NCBI RefSeq assembly: GCF_001748225.1
Contig: NZ_BDFE01000006.1
Location: forward strand, 1 to 64,000
DNA: 64,000 bases
Source of the DNA: Desulfoplanes formicivorans
GTDB lineage: Bacteria; Desulfobacterota; Desulfovibrionia; Desulfovibrionales; Desulfomicrobiaceae
Direction: 5' to 3'
The position numbers were made by a program, and so were the translations under genes. This document shows, piece by piece, positions 39,864 through 49,500 of the stretch. Under the pieces are notes generated by a model, which was not told the DNA's origin, ran no database searches, and saw nothing but the letters and a program-made list of their open reading frames with translations. The stretch's first letter is position 1. Each line of letters opens with the position of its first letter.

Positions 39864-40328
39864 TGTCCGTGATTCTCCCTGGATAGAGGTTGATGAGAAC
39901 GGGGGCATCCTGTTGTGTGTTTCTTACATGTCCCCAAAATATCAACCCATTACTATGACCAGAAATGAAACAATGACAAATACAAAGAGGTGATGAAGTG
40001 ATGTGATACGTATTGATCAAGTCTATGGTTTGCCCGCTTGAGCCAAGGCCTTGCCGAATCCCGGGGAAAGGGACAGGCAGACGACAAAAATTCTGAAGGT
40101 GAAGTCACAGGAGAGCGTCTGATCGGAATCGGGAAAGGGGGCCGAAGATCATTGCCAGGATTTGGCGGTTGAGGCGCCTGCATCAAGGTTTCAGGCTCTC
40201 CGCCTGGCAACCGGTTCAGGCTGGTCCAGCCTGCCTGATCCACGGTGGCCTTTTTTTTCCATATTGCTTTTTCAATCGAGTCAAGTTAGAGGCGTCCAAT
40301 ATTCTTTCATGACTATTCGAGGATGCAC
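39864..40328. other. Intergenic region between divergent yedE and feoA
   Basis: About 465 bp with promoters expected on both sides. I looked for a Fur-type palindrome ahead of feoA and did not find a convincing one. One copy of a 12-base motif found three times in the window (AATACAAAGAGG) is at 39979-39990. No gene or RNA is recognised. Confidence 0.4.
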
Positions 40329-40571
40329 ATGAAAATACCCATGCGCCAACTACGAGTGAACCAGAAGGCCCGTATTGTATCCGTGGCCGCCCGGGGAGAA
40401 CTGGGGCGGCGGATTCGGGATATGGGCCTGGTCCCCGGTACCGAGATAACCATTGTCGGGCAGGCTCCCCTCAAAGACCCCGTGGCCCTCAGACTCAAGG
40501 GATTCACCATGAGTCTGCGCAACAGCGAAGCCGATCATATCGTCGTGGAAACGGACGAACAGGAAGGATGA
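40329..40571 (+). CDS. feoA: Ferrous iron transport protein FeoA
   Basis: The 80-residue protein is a single SH3-like FeoA domain: I-R-D-M-G-L-V-P-G-T-E-I-T-I-V near 31, P-V-A-L-R-L-K-G-F-T-M-S-L-R near 52. FeoA is a small cytoplasmic partner of the FeoB Fe2+ transporter. GAGG six bases before the ATG at 40329 favours it over the ATG at 40323. Its stop overlaps the feoB start. Confidence 0.93.
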   Translation: MKIPMRQLRVNQKARIVSVAARGELGRRIRDMGLVPGTEITIVGQAPLKDPVALRLKGFTMSLRNSEADHIVVETDEQEG

Positions 40572-42739
40572 TGGATCGAACAATACGTGTCGCCCTGGCT
40601 GGCAATCCCAATTGCGGCAAGAGTACCACCTTCAACGCCATTACCGGGTCCAAGGAGCGGGTGGGCAATTATCCCGGCATCACCGTGGAGCGCAAGGAAG
40701 GTTGTTCCTGTGTACACGGAGCCACCTTGCGCATCATTGATCTGCCCGGAACCTATTCTCTGACGGCCTATTCCATGGAAGAACTCGTTGCCAGGCAGGT
40801 GCTGGTGGATGAGAAACCGGAATTGGCCATTGATGTGGTTGATGCCACGGCCCTGGAAAGGAGCCTGTATCTGGCGGTCCAGCTCATGGAACTGGGCGTG
40901 CCTGTTGTTCTGTCCATGAACATGATGGACGAGGTGCGCCAGAAGGGTATCCATATTCATACCCGTGAGCTGTCCGCGCGTTTGGGGGTTCCTGTTGTCG
41001 AGACCGTGGCCAAAAGCGGCAAGGGTATTGGCAAGCTTTTGAAGACCGTGGTTGATTATGCCCAAAGCGAGGCCATCAAGGAGTTTGCGCCCCTGCATAT
41101 TCCCTATGGTCCTGATCTGGATGGCGTCATCCAGCGCATGGTTGACCGGATCGAAGAAGAACAGTTCCTTACCGAGCGGTATCCTGCCCGATTCATTGCG
41201 GTCAAATATCTGGAAAACGATGAAAGCCTGATAAAACGGGGGCGCAGCCAGGGTGAGCTGGGACTGGAACTGGAGGCCATGGCCAAAGAGGCCGAGGCCA
41301 TGTGCGAGCGTGATTCGGAAACCTATCCCGAAGCGGTTATTGCCGACTACAGGTACGCGTTCATCAATGATATCCTCAAGGACGGGGTTCTGGAAATCGA
41401 ACCCACCACCAATGCCCATACCCGTTCGGACAGGATTGATGCGGTTTTGACCCACCAGATCTTGGGGCCCGCTCTCATGCTGGGCATTTTGTATCTCATG
41501 TTCACGGTGACCATCGAATGGGGAGCCTATCCCCAGGAGCTGCTCATTGCCGGGTTCGAGTGGTTCGGGGATGTGTGCACCCGGATTCTCCCCGATGGGC
41601 TGCTGCAGTCCTTGGTTGTGTCGGGCATTGTCGACGGGGTGGGCGGGGTGCTCAGTTTCGTGCCCCTGATACTGATCATGTTCTTCATGCTCACTTTTCT
41701 GGAAGATCTTGGATACATGGCCCGCATGGCCTACATGATGGACCGCGTTTTTCGCTTTTTCGGCCTGCACGGCAGTTCGGTCATGCCCTTTATCATTTCG
41801 GGGGGCATTCCGGGAGGGTGCGCGGTTCCGGGCATCATGTCCGCCAGAACCCTGCGCAGTCCCAAGGAGCGCCTGGCCACGCTGGTGGTCTCGCCGTTCA
41901 TGATGTGCGGTGCCAAATTGCCCCTGTTCATCATGATGACCGCAGCCTTTTTCCCCGGCAGTGCCGCACGGGTCATGCTTCTGTTTTCCCTCGGGGCGTG
42001 GGCCGTGGCCCTACTTACGGCCCGAATCCTTCGCTGGGCTGTCATCAGGGGGGAACCAACTCCCTTTGTCATGGAGCTCCCTCCGTACAGAATGCCCGCC
42101 TTAAGCGGCCTATGGATGCATACCTGGGAAAGAACCTGGCAGTATATCAAGAAGGCCGGCACGGTCATCCTGGCCATTTCCATTCTTATCTGGGCGGCCA
42201 TGACCTTTCCCCGGCTTCCGGCCGAGAAGATTCAGTCCTTTGATGCCCGGGTGGCCGCTGTCATGCAGGATCAGCAGCTTTCTCCGCAAGAACAGGAGAT
42301 GAAGATCAATGTCATTCGCGGAGAACAGGCGGAAATGGCCTTGCGCAATACGGTTGCCGGCCGTATCGGCGATGCCTTGCTGCCCGCGACCTCGCTTGCC
42401 GGCTTCAACTGGAAGATGAACATTGCCGTGCTGGGCGGTTTTGCGGCCAAGGAAGTCATTGTTTCCACCTTGGGGACGGCCTATTCCATGGCCGAAGTTG
42501 ATCCCGAAAATCCCGCAGCCCTGGGGGAACGTCTCAAAAGCGACCCCCACTGGACCATTCCTGCGGTCATCGGATGCATGACCTTTATTCTCCTGTATGC
42601 CCCCTGTTTTGTCACGGTGATTGCCATGGCTCGGGAATCCAGCTGGAAATGGGCTGTTTTTGCGGTTGTTTTCAATACCTTGCTTGCCTACATCCTGGCC
42701 GTGATTATTTATCAGGCCGGATCGGCCATGAGTGGATAA
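40568..42739 (+). CDS. feoB: Ferrous iron transporter FeoB
   Basis: The 723-residue inner-membrane protein has an N-terminal G domain (G-N-P-N-C-G-K-S-T near 12, D-L-P-G-T-Y-S near 59, N-M-M-D near 118) and a helical GDI region. Two Gate domains with core helices follow (G-G-I-P-G-G-C-A-V-P-G near 415 and a later G-A-L/F-A-A-K-E). It imports Fe2+, which an anaerobe in reduced, iron-rich surroundings would use. AGGAAGG precedes two adjacent ATGs (40568 and 40571), and the first overlaps the feoA stop (ATGA). Confidence 0.96.
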   Translation: MMDRTIRVALAGNPNCGKSTTFNAITGSKERVGNYPGITVERKEGCSCVHGATLRIIDLPGTYSLTAYSMEELVARQVLVDEKPELAIDVVDATALERSLYLAVQLMELGVPVVLSMNMMDEVRQKGIHIHTRELSARLGVPVVETVAKSGKGIGKLLKTVVDYAQSEAIKEFAPLHIPYGPDLDGVIQRMVDRIEEEQFLTERYPARFIAVKYLENDESLIKRGRSQGELGLELEAMAKEAEAMCERDSETYPEAVIADYRYAFINDILKDGVLEIEPTTNAHTRSDRIDAVLTHQILGPALMLGILYLMFTVTIEWGAYPQELLIAGFEWFGDVCTRILPDGLLQSLVVSGIVDGVGGVLSFVPLILIMFFMLTFLEDLGYMARMAYMMDRVFRFFGLHGSSVMPFIISGGIPGGCAVPGIMSARTLRSPKERLATLVVSPFMMCGAKLPLFIMMTAAFFPGSAARVMLLFSLGAWAVALLTARILRWAVIRGEPTPFVMELPPYRMPALSGLWMHTWERTWQYIKKAGTVILAISILIWAAMTFPRLPAEKIQSFDARVAAVMQDQQLSPQEQEMKINVIRGEQAEMALRNTVAGRIGDALLPATSLAGFNWKMNIAVLGGFAAKEVIVSTLGTAYSMAEVDPENPAALGERLKSDPHWTIPAVIGCMTFILLYAPCFVTVIAMARESSWKWAVFAVVFNTLLAYILAVIIYQAGSAMSG

Positions 42740-42837
42740 TCCTGGGGCAGACATGATTTTCTTTGACCTCTCAAAAGAAATTCGTTACTCCTAACTTTCA
42801 TCAGGGTGTACTTCATGACCATGGCGGGGTAGGGAAT

Positions 42838-43128
42838 ATGTTTTCAGGCAAACGGTGCAGACGACGGGGAATACGGCGACACGGCAAGTGCTCGGGTTGC
42901 AGTTTGAGGGCCCAATGTCCTCTTTCCAAGCTTCAAAGAGGTGAAAAGCGATTGGTGGCCTGCATGAAATCGAACCGACAGTTGATTGGTCATTTGGCGG
43001 CCATGGGCATCCTGCCTGGAACCGAGATCAATGTAGTCAGCAATAACGACAGCTCGCTGGTCGTTGGAGTCCGGGGCGGACGCGTGACCTTGTCCCGGGA
43101 AATCGCGGACACGATCATGGTTGCCTGA
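42838..43128 (+). CDS. Second FeoA-domain protein with N-terminal cysteine cluster
   Basis: The 96-residue protein has a basic, Cys-rich head (Cys at about 7, 17, 20 and 26, as C-x9-C-x2-C-x5-C) joined to a FeoA domain (H-L-A-A-M-G-I-L-P-G-T-E-I-N-V-V near 56, V-G-V-R-G-G-R-V-T-L-S near 80). The head could bind Zn2+ or an Fe-S cluster and sense iron, like FeoC in other bacteria; that is inference. AGGGA six bases before the ATG at 42838 supports this start; the frame is open to 42763. It follows feoB by 98 bp. Confidence 0.8.
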   Translation: MFSGKRCRRRGIRRHGKCSGCSLRAQCPLSKLQRGEKRLVACMKSNRQLIGHLAAMGILPGTEINVVSNNDSSLVVGVRGGRVTLSREIADTIMVA

Positions 43129-43207
43129 TCATCCGCGTCCAAAAGGGTTCAACGTTCGGGGATTGTTCATGTTGCAGCAATCCCGAGATACAAAGACGAG
43201 GTTGACC

Positions 43208-43426
43208 ATGTCCTGGGACAGTATTTTTGTTTATGTGATCATCATCATCGCCGCCGTGTACATCATCAGTCGGTTCGTGCGCAGGAAAGGACTCGGCTGT
43301 TCGGGCTGCCCGGGAAATTGTTCGGGAACCGAGGACGGCGAGGCCTGCAGAGCCTGTCCCATGGCCCAGCACACCCTCAGGGACAAGGACGAGACGTCTT
43401 CCAGTGACAAGGATGCGTCCTCGTAA
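43208..43426 (+). CDS. FeoB-associated Cys-rich membrane protein
   Basis: The 72-residue protein has one membrane helix (F-V-Y-V-I-I-I-I-A-A-V-Y-I at 6-20) then G-C-S-G-C-P-G-N-C and C-R-A-C-P in the cytoplasmic tail. This is the pattern of the small FeoB-associated Cys-rich family (PF12669-like) encoded at the end of feo operons. It may bind Fe2+ delivered by FeoB. GAGG six bases before the ATG at 43208 supports the start. A 60-bp perfect palindrome follows the stop by 15 bp. Confidence 0.85.
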   Translation: MSWDSIFVYVIIIIAAVYIISRFVRRKGLGCSGCPGNCSGTEDGEACRACPMAQHTLRDKDETSSSDKDASS

Positions 43427-43441
43427 GTGATGGCTGCCTTG

Positions 43442-43501
43442 CCTGTAATCAGAAAAGCACACATGATACGCGCGTATCATGTGTGCTTTTCTGATTACAG
43501 G
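43442..43501. repeat. Perfect 60-bp palindrome after the feo operon
   Basis: Positions 43442-43471 are exactly complementary to 43472-43501, base for base, with no spacer; the centre reads GATACGCGCGTATC. The RNA would fold to a roughly 28-bp hairpin with a tiny loop. It starts 15 bp after the last feo stop codon, so it may act as terminator or 3' stabiliser in both directions, although no T tract follows the stem. Confidence 0.95.
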
Positions 43502-43854
43502 AGCAGATAAAGAGGATAAAACGTATAAAAAATAGCCATGGCAACGCGCGTGGTGTATAAAAATCGACCAGGTGCAACATGGGTCGAAAAACGATAAATT
43601 TTTTTATTGTTATATTAAGTGGTTAGTAATTTCTAAAATATGGTTTGATTTTTGCTTGGGCTTTGTTCCTGGAGCCGGGTACCCCAGGGGCATATGAGGG
43701 TTCCTGACTGCCGTGTCCCGGTGTTGCCAAGGCCGGGTCATTGATTGTATGCAGGATCGTCTTGGCATGTGAGAATTGAACTTTTCCAGCAAGTTGCGTC
43801 ATACCTTTATTTCATCATCGAGTCATCCGGGCTCTTGTTACCTAAGGACCTCTC
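43502..43854. other. AT-rich region upstream of RND operon
   Basis: About 350 bp. An AT-rich stretch at 43515-43625, including two GTATAAAAA runs, should contain the promoter of the efflux operon. No gene or regulator-binding palindrome is clear. Confidence 0.4.
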
Positions 43855-45333
43855 ATGCGGTTGTCGCTTTGTTTGTCATTTGTCATCATTCTGGTTGTCG
43901 TGACGGGTTGTGCTCCCTTTGCACCCCGATCAGCGGACATCGCCCTGCCGGATCTTCCTGCCAGGTATTCGCTGTATGTCGAGAATGCTACCCTGAGCAT
44001 GCCCTGGTGGCAGGAGTTCGGGAGCAGCGAACTGGATCGGTTGATGGATATTGCCCTCAGTCAGGGGTTTTCCATCCGTCAGGCCCGGGCCCGTCTCGAC
44101 CAGGCCCGGGCTTCAGCCCTCAAGGCCGGGGCTTCCCTTGTTCCCTCGGTTTCCCTGGAGGCGGGATCGTCTCATACCCGGCAGAAGTGGAAAAATGGTT
44201 CCAGCAGCGGGCAGACATACACGACCACCAAGGAGCATTCCCTGGGGCTGGCCGCCCAGTATGAACTGGATCTCTGGGACCGGATCGGGTCCACGCGTGA
44301 GGCCGAGCGCCTTGAAGCCCAGGCCACCCAGGAAGATGTGCACACCGCCTTCATGACCCTGTCCGGTCAGATTGTCGAAAACTGGGTCGAGATTCTCCAG
44401 GTGCGCGGGGAGCAGGCCCTGGTCAAGGAGCAGATTCAAACCAATGAGCGGTATCTTGAGGTTCTGGAACTGCGATTCGACAATTCTCTTTCCACCGCAT
44501 TGGATGTTTTGCAGCAACGCGAGGCACTGGCCCGTTCCCGGGCCATGCTTCCCACACTTGAAGCCCGGGAACGGGTGCTCATGCATGAAACTGCGGTCCT
44601 CATGGGCAAATCGCCTGATTTTGATCTCGGTCTGACCGGCCATGGTCTGCCCGAGCCCCTGCCTCTGCCCGGCACAGGCATTCCGGCCGATCTTTTGGCC
44701 AGCCGTCCCGATGTGCGGGCCGCCGGGCTGCGTCTCAAGTCTTCCCAGTGGGAAATCGCCAGTGCCCGGGCTGATCGACTTCCCGCCATCACCATAACGG
44801 GCAGGGCTGAATATTCCAGTGATCAGTTCAACACCCTGTTTGACAATTGGCTGGCCAATCTGGCCGCAGGGCTGACTGGGCCGATTTTTGACGGCAATCG
44901 TCGATCGGCCGAAGTGGACAGAACCCGGGCTGTGGCTCGTGAACGTCTGGCCGCGTATCAGCAGACTGTCATGGAAGCGGTCCGGGACGTGGAAAACGCC
45001 CTGGTGAACATTGACAAGCAGCAGGCCTATCTTGCGGCCACCCAGAAGCAACTGGACATCGCCCGGATGACCTTGCAGCAGGCCAGGCAGCGCTATGAAA
45101 ACGGGGTGGTCACCTATTTGACTGTACTGACCAGCCTCCTGAACGTGCAGTCGTTGGAACGAACCCTGGTCCAGGGCCAGGCCGATCTGCTTTTGTATCA
45201 GGTGGGCCTGCATCGGGCACTGGGGGGAACATGGTATCGCAAGCTGGAAGAGCAGGCGCAGACATCGATCCATGACAAAGCGGTCACGCCGACCATGGAC
45301 ACCACGCATACCAGTGAACAAGGACAATCATGA
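43855..45333 (+). CDS. RND efflux outer membrane lipoprotein (NodT/OprM-type)
   Basis: The 492-residue protein has a lipoprotein signal with lipobox V-T-G-C at 16-19, so it is anchored in the outer membrane after acylation. It shows the two repeated coiled-coil halves of the outer-membrane factor family (P-W-W-Q-E-F near 50; D-L-W-D-R-I near 140; R-P-D-V-R-A-A near 283; G-P-I-F-D-G-N-R near 341). It is the exit duct of the tripartite pump encoded by this operon. Its stop overlaps the adaptor start (ATGA). Confidence 0.93.
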   Translation: MRLSLCLSFVIILVVVTGCAPFAPRSADIALPDLPARYSLYVENATLSMPWWQEFGSSELDRLMDIALSQGFSIRQARARLDQARASALKAGASLVPSVSLEAGSSHTRQKWKNGSSSGQTYTTTKEHSLGLAAQYELDLWDRIGSTREAERLEAQATQEDVHTAFMTLSGQIVENWVEILQVRGEQALVKEQIQTNERYLEVLELRFDNSLSTALDVLQQREALARSRAMLPTLEARERVLMHETAVLMGKSPDFDLGLTGHGLPEPLPLPGTGIPADLLASRPDVRAAGLRLKSSQWEIASARADRLPAITITGRAEYSSDQFNTLFDNWLANLAAGLTGPIFDGNRRSAEVDRTRAVARERLAAYQQTVMEAVRDVENALVNIDKQQAYLAATQKQLDIARMTLQQARQRYENGVVTYLTVLTSLLNVQSLERTLVQGQADLLLYQVGLHRALGGTWYRKLEEQAQTSIHDKAVTPTMDTTHTSEQGQS

Positions 45334-46571
45334 CGGAATCAAACAGCATACGCAGACAGTGGTGCAGGAAGATCTTCGGTTTTCTCCTGCCTGTGGTCAT
45401 TGTCGTTCTGGGGGCCTTGGGAGCCAAGTATTTTCTCGACTCAAGGCCCAAGCCCACGAAAAAGGCCCGGATCACCCTGGCACCCTTGGTGACGGTGCAG
45501 AAGGCCGCCTTCGGCAAGGAACAGGTCGTTATCCAGGCCATGGGAACGGTTGTGCCCGCGCGGGAGACCGTGCTCAGCCCCCAGGTGGCGGGCCGCATTG
45601 TCCATCTGGCCCGGGGATTCGAGCCGGGCGGGATCCTGGCTCAGGGAACCCGTGTGGCGGGCATTGATCCCAAGGATTTTGAGTTGAACGTGCAACAGAA
45701 ACAAATGGCCCTGGTGCAGGCCAAGGCGGCCCTGGCCCTGGAACAGGGGCAGCAGGCCGTGGCCCGGAAAGAGTGGGAGCTGTTGCGTGGGAATCGGAAC
45801 ATGTCGTCGGAAGAGGCGACCCTTGCTCTGCGCAAGCCTCAATTGGAGCAGGCCCAGGCCGATGTGACCAAGGCCCGTCTGGATCTTCAGCAGGCCGAAC
45901 TTGATCTTGCAAGGACATCGGTGGTTGCCCCGTTCAATTGTCTTGTTCTGGAAAAGAACGTTGATCTGGGTGCCCAGGTGTCCACGCAAACAACGATTGC
46001 AACCCTTGTGGGCACGGATGCCTATTGGGTGGAGACCTCCATCCCTCGTGACCGGCTGTCATGGATCAAGGTGCCCAAGGGGGCAGCGGGTACCGGCAGC
46101 ACGGCCCGCATCCGTTCGGCCGTGACAGACAACGCGCGAACCGGTCAGGTCATCCGGCTTCTCGGGGATATCGAATCCCAGGGACGCATGGCCAGGGTGC
46201 TTGTGCGGGTGGATGACCCCCTTTTTCTCAAGGAGAACGATCCTTCCCAGGTGCCCCTTTTGCTGGGAGAATATGTACATGTGGACATTTTGGGCCGGGT
46301 TCTCGAACATGTGGTTGCCATACCCAGGGATGCCCTGCGTGATGGCAATACCATCTGGATAGCCACCCGGAAGAACACCCTGGACATCCGTTCTGTGGAG
46401 ATTGTCTGGCGTGATGCCCATGTGGTCTATCTTGCCGGAGGCGTGCAGGATGGAGAGCAGATCATTCTTTCGGATATCGCCGCTCCGGTTCAGGGCATGG
46501 AAGTACGGATCGCGGATGAGGTATCCGGGGCCGCCACAGGTACCATCAAGGGGAGCGCGAAGAACTCATGA
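45330..46571 (+). CDS. RND efflux periplasmic adaptor (MFP)
   Basis: The 413-residue protein has one N-terminal membrane helix (16-35), a barrel-sandwich hybrid (Q-A-M-G-T-V-V-P near 70, S-P-Q-V-A-G-R-I near 84), a coiled-coil hairpin (about 115-200) and a beta-barrel with V-V-A-P-F-N near 195. It links the pump to the outer-membrane factor. ATGA overlaps join it to both neighbours, indicating coupled translation of the complex. Confidence 0.93.
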   Translation: MTESNSIRRQWCRKIFGFLLPVVIVVLGALGAKYFLDSRPKPTKKARITLAPLVTVQKAAFGKEQVVIQAMGTVVPARETVLSPQVAGRIVHLARGFEPGGILAQGTRVAGIDPKDFELNVQQKQMALVQAKAALALEQGQQAVARKEWELLRGNRNMSSEEATLALRKPQLEQAQADVTKARLDLQQAELDLARTSVVAPFNCLVLEKNVDLGAQVSTQTTIATLVGTDAYWVETSIPRDRLSWIKVPKGAAGTGSTARIRSAVTDNARTGQVIRLLGDIESQGRMARVLVRVDDPLFLKENDPSQVPLLLGEYVHVDILGRVLEHVVAIPRDALRDGNTIWIATRKNTLDIRSVEIVWRDAHVVYLAGGVQDGEQIILSDIAAPVQGMEVRIADEVSGAATGTIKGSAKNS

Positions 46572-49500
46572 GCACGTTTTCCACCTCCTCCAAGGGTCCC
46601 ATTGCATGGATGGCTGGCAATTCCGTTGCCGCCAATCTGATCATGATCGTCTGTCTCATCGGCGGGTTGATCGTAGGCAGTCATATCAAGCAGGAGGTCT
46701 TTCCCGATTTCGATCTGGATATGGTCAGCGTGACCGTTGCCTATCCCGGAGCCAGTCCCGAAGAGGTTGAAAAAGGGATCATCCTGCCCATTGAGGAGGC
46801 CGTTCAGGGCCTCGACGGTGTGGATGACGTCACATCTTCGGCAAGCGAGGGCTCGGGATCGGTTATCGTTGAGATCGTTGAAGGAGAAAATATCCAGCGT
46901 CTTGCCCAGGACATCCAGAGCGAAGTGGACAGGATCACCTCGTTTCCTGATGACGCCGAAGAACCCAGCGTGACCATCGTGTCCCGCAAGCGCGAAGTCG
47001 TGTCCCTTGCCCTGCATGGTGCTCAATCCGACTGGGTGCTGCGGGAAACGGCAGAAGATTTGCGGGACCGCTTGATCCAGGACCCGAACATCACCCAAGT
47101 GGAGCTTCACGGCGTGCGCGATTACGAAATCAGCGTGGAGGTCCCCCAGGAAAACCTGCGCCGGTACAATCTGACCATTGCCGAAGTGGCTGCCCGTATT
47201 GACAAGGCCTCGGTTGACCTTCCCGGTGGCGGGATCAAAACCAGTGGTGGAGAAATTCTTGTCCGGGTCAAGGAACGCAAGGATTACGGACGGGAGTTCG
47301 GCAAAATTCCCATCATCACCGGCAATGACGGAACCAGTGTCCTGCTGGAGGATATCGCCGAGATCAATGACGGGTTTGAGGACAGTGACATCTTTGCCTC
47401 GTTTGACGGGCAGCCGGCCGTCCTCATTGATGTCTATAGAATTGGTGACCAGACACCCATTGATGTGGCCGACGCTGTCAAACGCAATGTCGAGACCTTC
47501 AGGCAGATCCTTCCCCAGGGACTTTCCCTGAACATCTTGAAGGATCGTTCCAATGTCTACAAGCAGCGTCTCGAACTGTTGCTCACCAACGGTTACATGG
47601 GGCTTGGACTGGTGTTTCTGTGCCTGGCCCTGTTTCTCGAGGCCCGCCTTGCGTTCTGGGTAAGCATGGGCATTCCCATCTCCTTTCTGGGCTCGCTGCT
47701 GCTTTTGCCCGGGTTTGGGGTGACCATCAACATGATCTCCCTGTTCGCCTTCATCATTACCCTGGGTATTGTGGTGGACGATGCCATTGTGGTGGGCGAA
47801 AACGTGTACAATTACCACCAGAAGGGCATGTCCTTTCTGGACGCTGCCATCCAGGGGGCCCGGGAAATCGCCATGCCCGTGACTTTCAGCGTGCTGACCA
47901 ATGTGGTGACCTTCATGCCCATGTATTTTGTGCCCGGGGTCATGGGAAAGGTTTTCAGACAGATTCCCCTGGTGGTTGTCAGCGTGTTTGCCGTTTCCCT
48001 GGTGGAAAGTCTGCTCGTGCTTCCGGCCCATCTGGGGCATCAGCGTGACCGGCGCCGCAGCGGGATCACCGGCTGGATGCACGGCATGCAACAGCGCTTC
48101 AGCAAGTGGTTCATTCATGTGGTCAAGACCAAGTACGGTCCGTTTCTGGATCTGACCCTCAAGTACAGGTATCTGACCATGTCGGTGGGCGTGGCCATCC
48201 TGCTGGTGACCGTCGGATACGTGCAAAGCGGTCGCATGGGCTTGACCCTGTTCCCCAAGATCGAGGCCGACTATGCCAAGGTGACTGCCGTGCTTCCCTA
48301 TGGAACGGCCGTGGAAAAGACCAAGGAGATCCAGAAAATCCTGGTGGATGCCGGCAGGGAAGTGGGAGAAGAAAATGGCGGGGACCAATTGGTCACCGGT
48401 ATTTTTGCCCGCATCATGGACGGGGGCTCCACCTCCGAGGTTCGGGTCTATCTCACCGATCCCGAGGTTCGGCCCGTGAGCACGGCCGATTTCACCCGCA
48501 TGTGGCGCGAACGTGTTGGCGATCTGGTGGGTCTGGAATACATTACCTATGAATCGGATTCCGGAGGGCCGGGTTCGGGCAAGTCCCTGACCGTGGAGCT
48601 CAGCCACCGGGACATCAATGTTCTGGAAAAGGCCAGTGCAGAACTGGCCCGTGAGCTGGAAGTCTATCCCAACGTCAAGGACATTGATGACGGATTTTCT
48701 CCGGGCAAACGGCAGTATGATTTCAAAATTCGCGACTCCGCCCGGGGGCTGGGACTTCGGGCCGAAGATGTGGCCAGACAGGTGAGGTATGCCTTTTACG
48801 GGGCCGAGGCCCTGCGCCAGCAGCGGGGCAGAAACGAGGTCAAGGTCATGGTCCGGCTGCCCAAATCCGAACGGGTTCTGGAGCACAATATCGAAGAACT
48901 CATTCTCCGGACGCCTTCGGGAGTGGAGATCCCCCTGCGCGAGGCCGTGACCATGACACCGGGCCGGGCGTATACCACCATTGACAGGCATAACGGGCGA
49001 AGGACCGTGGAGGTGACTGCCAATGTCATTCCCCAGAGCAAGGCCAACGAAATCCTCAATGCCCTGATGGCCGAGAGCCTGCCCTGGCTGGTTGAGAAGT
49101 ATCCCGGCCTTTCCTACGGGTTCGAGGGCAAGCAGGCCGACATGCGCGAGTCCATGTCCAGCCTTGTGGAAGGATTGCTTCTGGCCTTGCTTGTCATCTA
49201 CGGGCTCCTGGCCGTGCCCTTCCGCAGTTATGCCCAGCCGTTGATCATCATGGTCAGCATCCCCTTCGGCATTGTGGGTGCGGTCCTCGGTCATCTGCTC
49301 ATGGGATATTCCCTGAGCCTCATGAGCCTGTTCGGTATTGTTGCCCTGTCCGGGGTGGTGGTCAACGATTCCCTGGTGCTCATCAATTTTGCCAACCGCA
49401 AGCGTCAGGAAAACGGGATGAATGCCCATGATGCGGTCCTTTCTGCCGGTGTTGCCCGGTTTCGGCCGATCATTCTGACTACATTGACCACCTTTGGCGG

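Noticed and set aside
39864-40328. A Fur box upstream of feoA
   Set aside because: I looked for a GATAATGATTATC-like palindrome and found none that I would defend.
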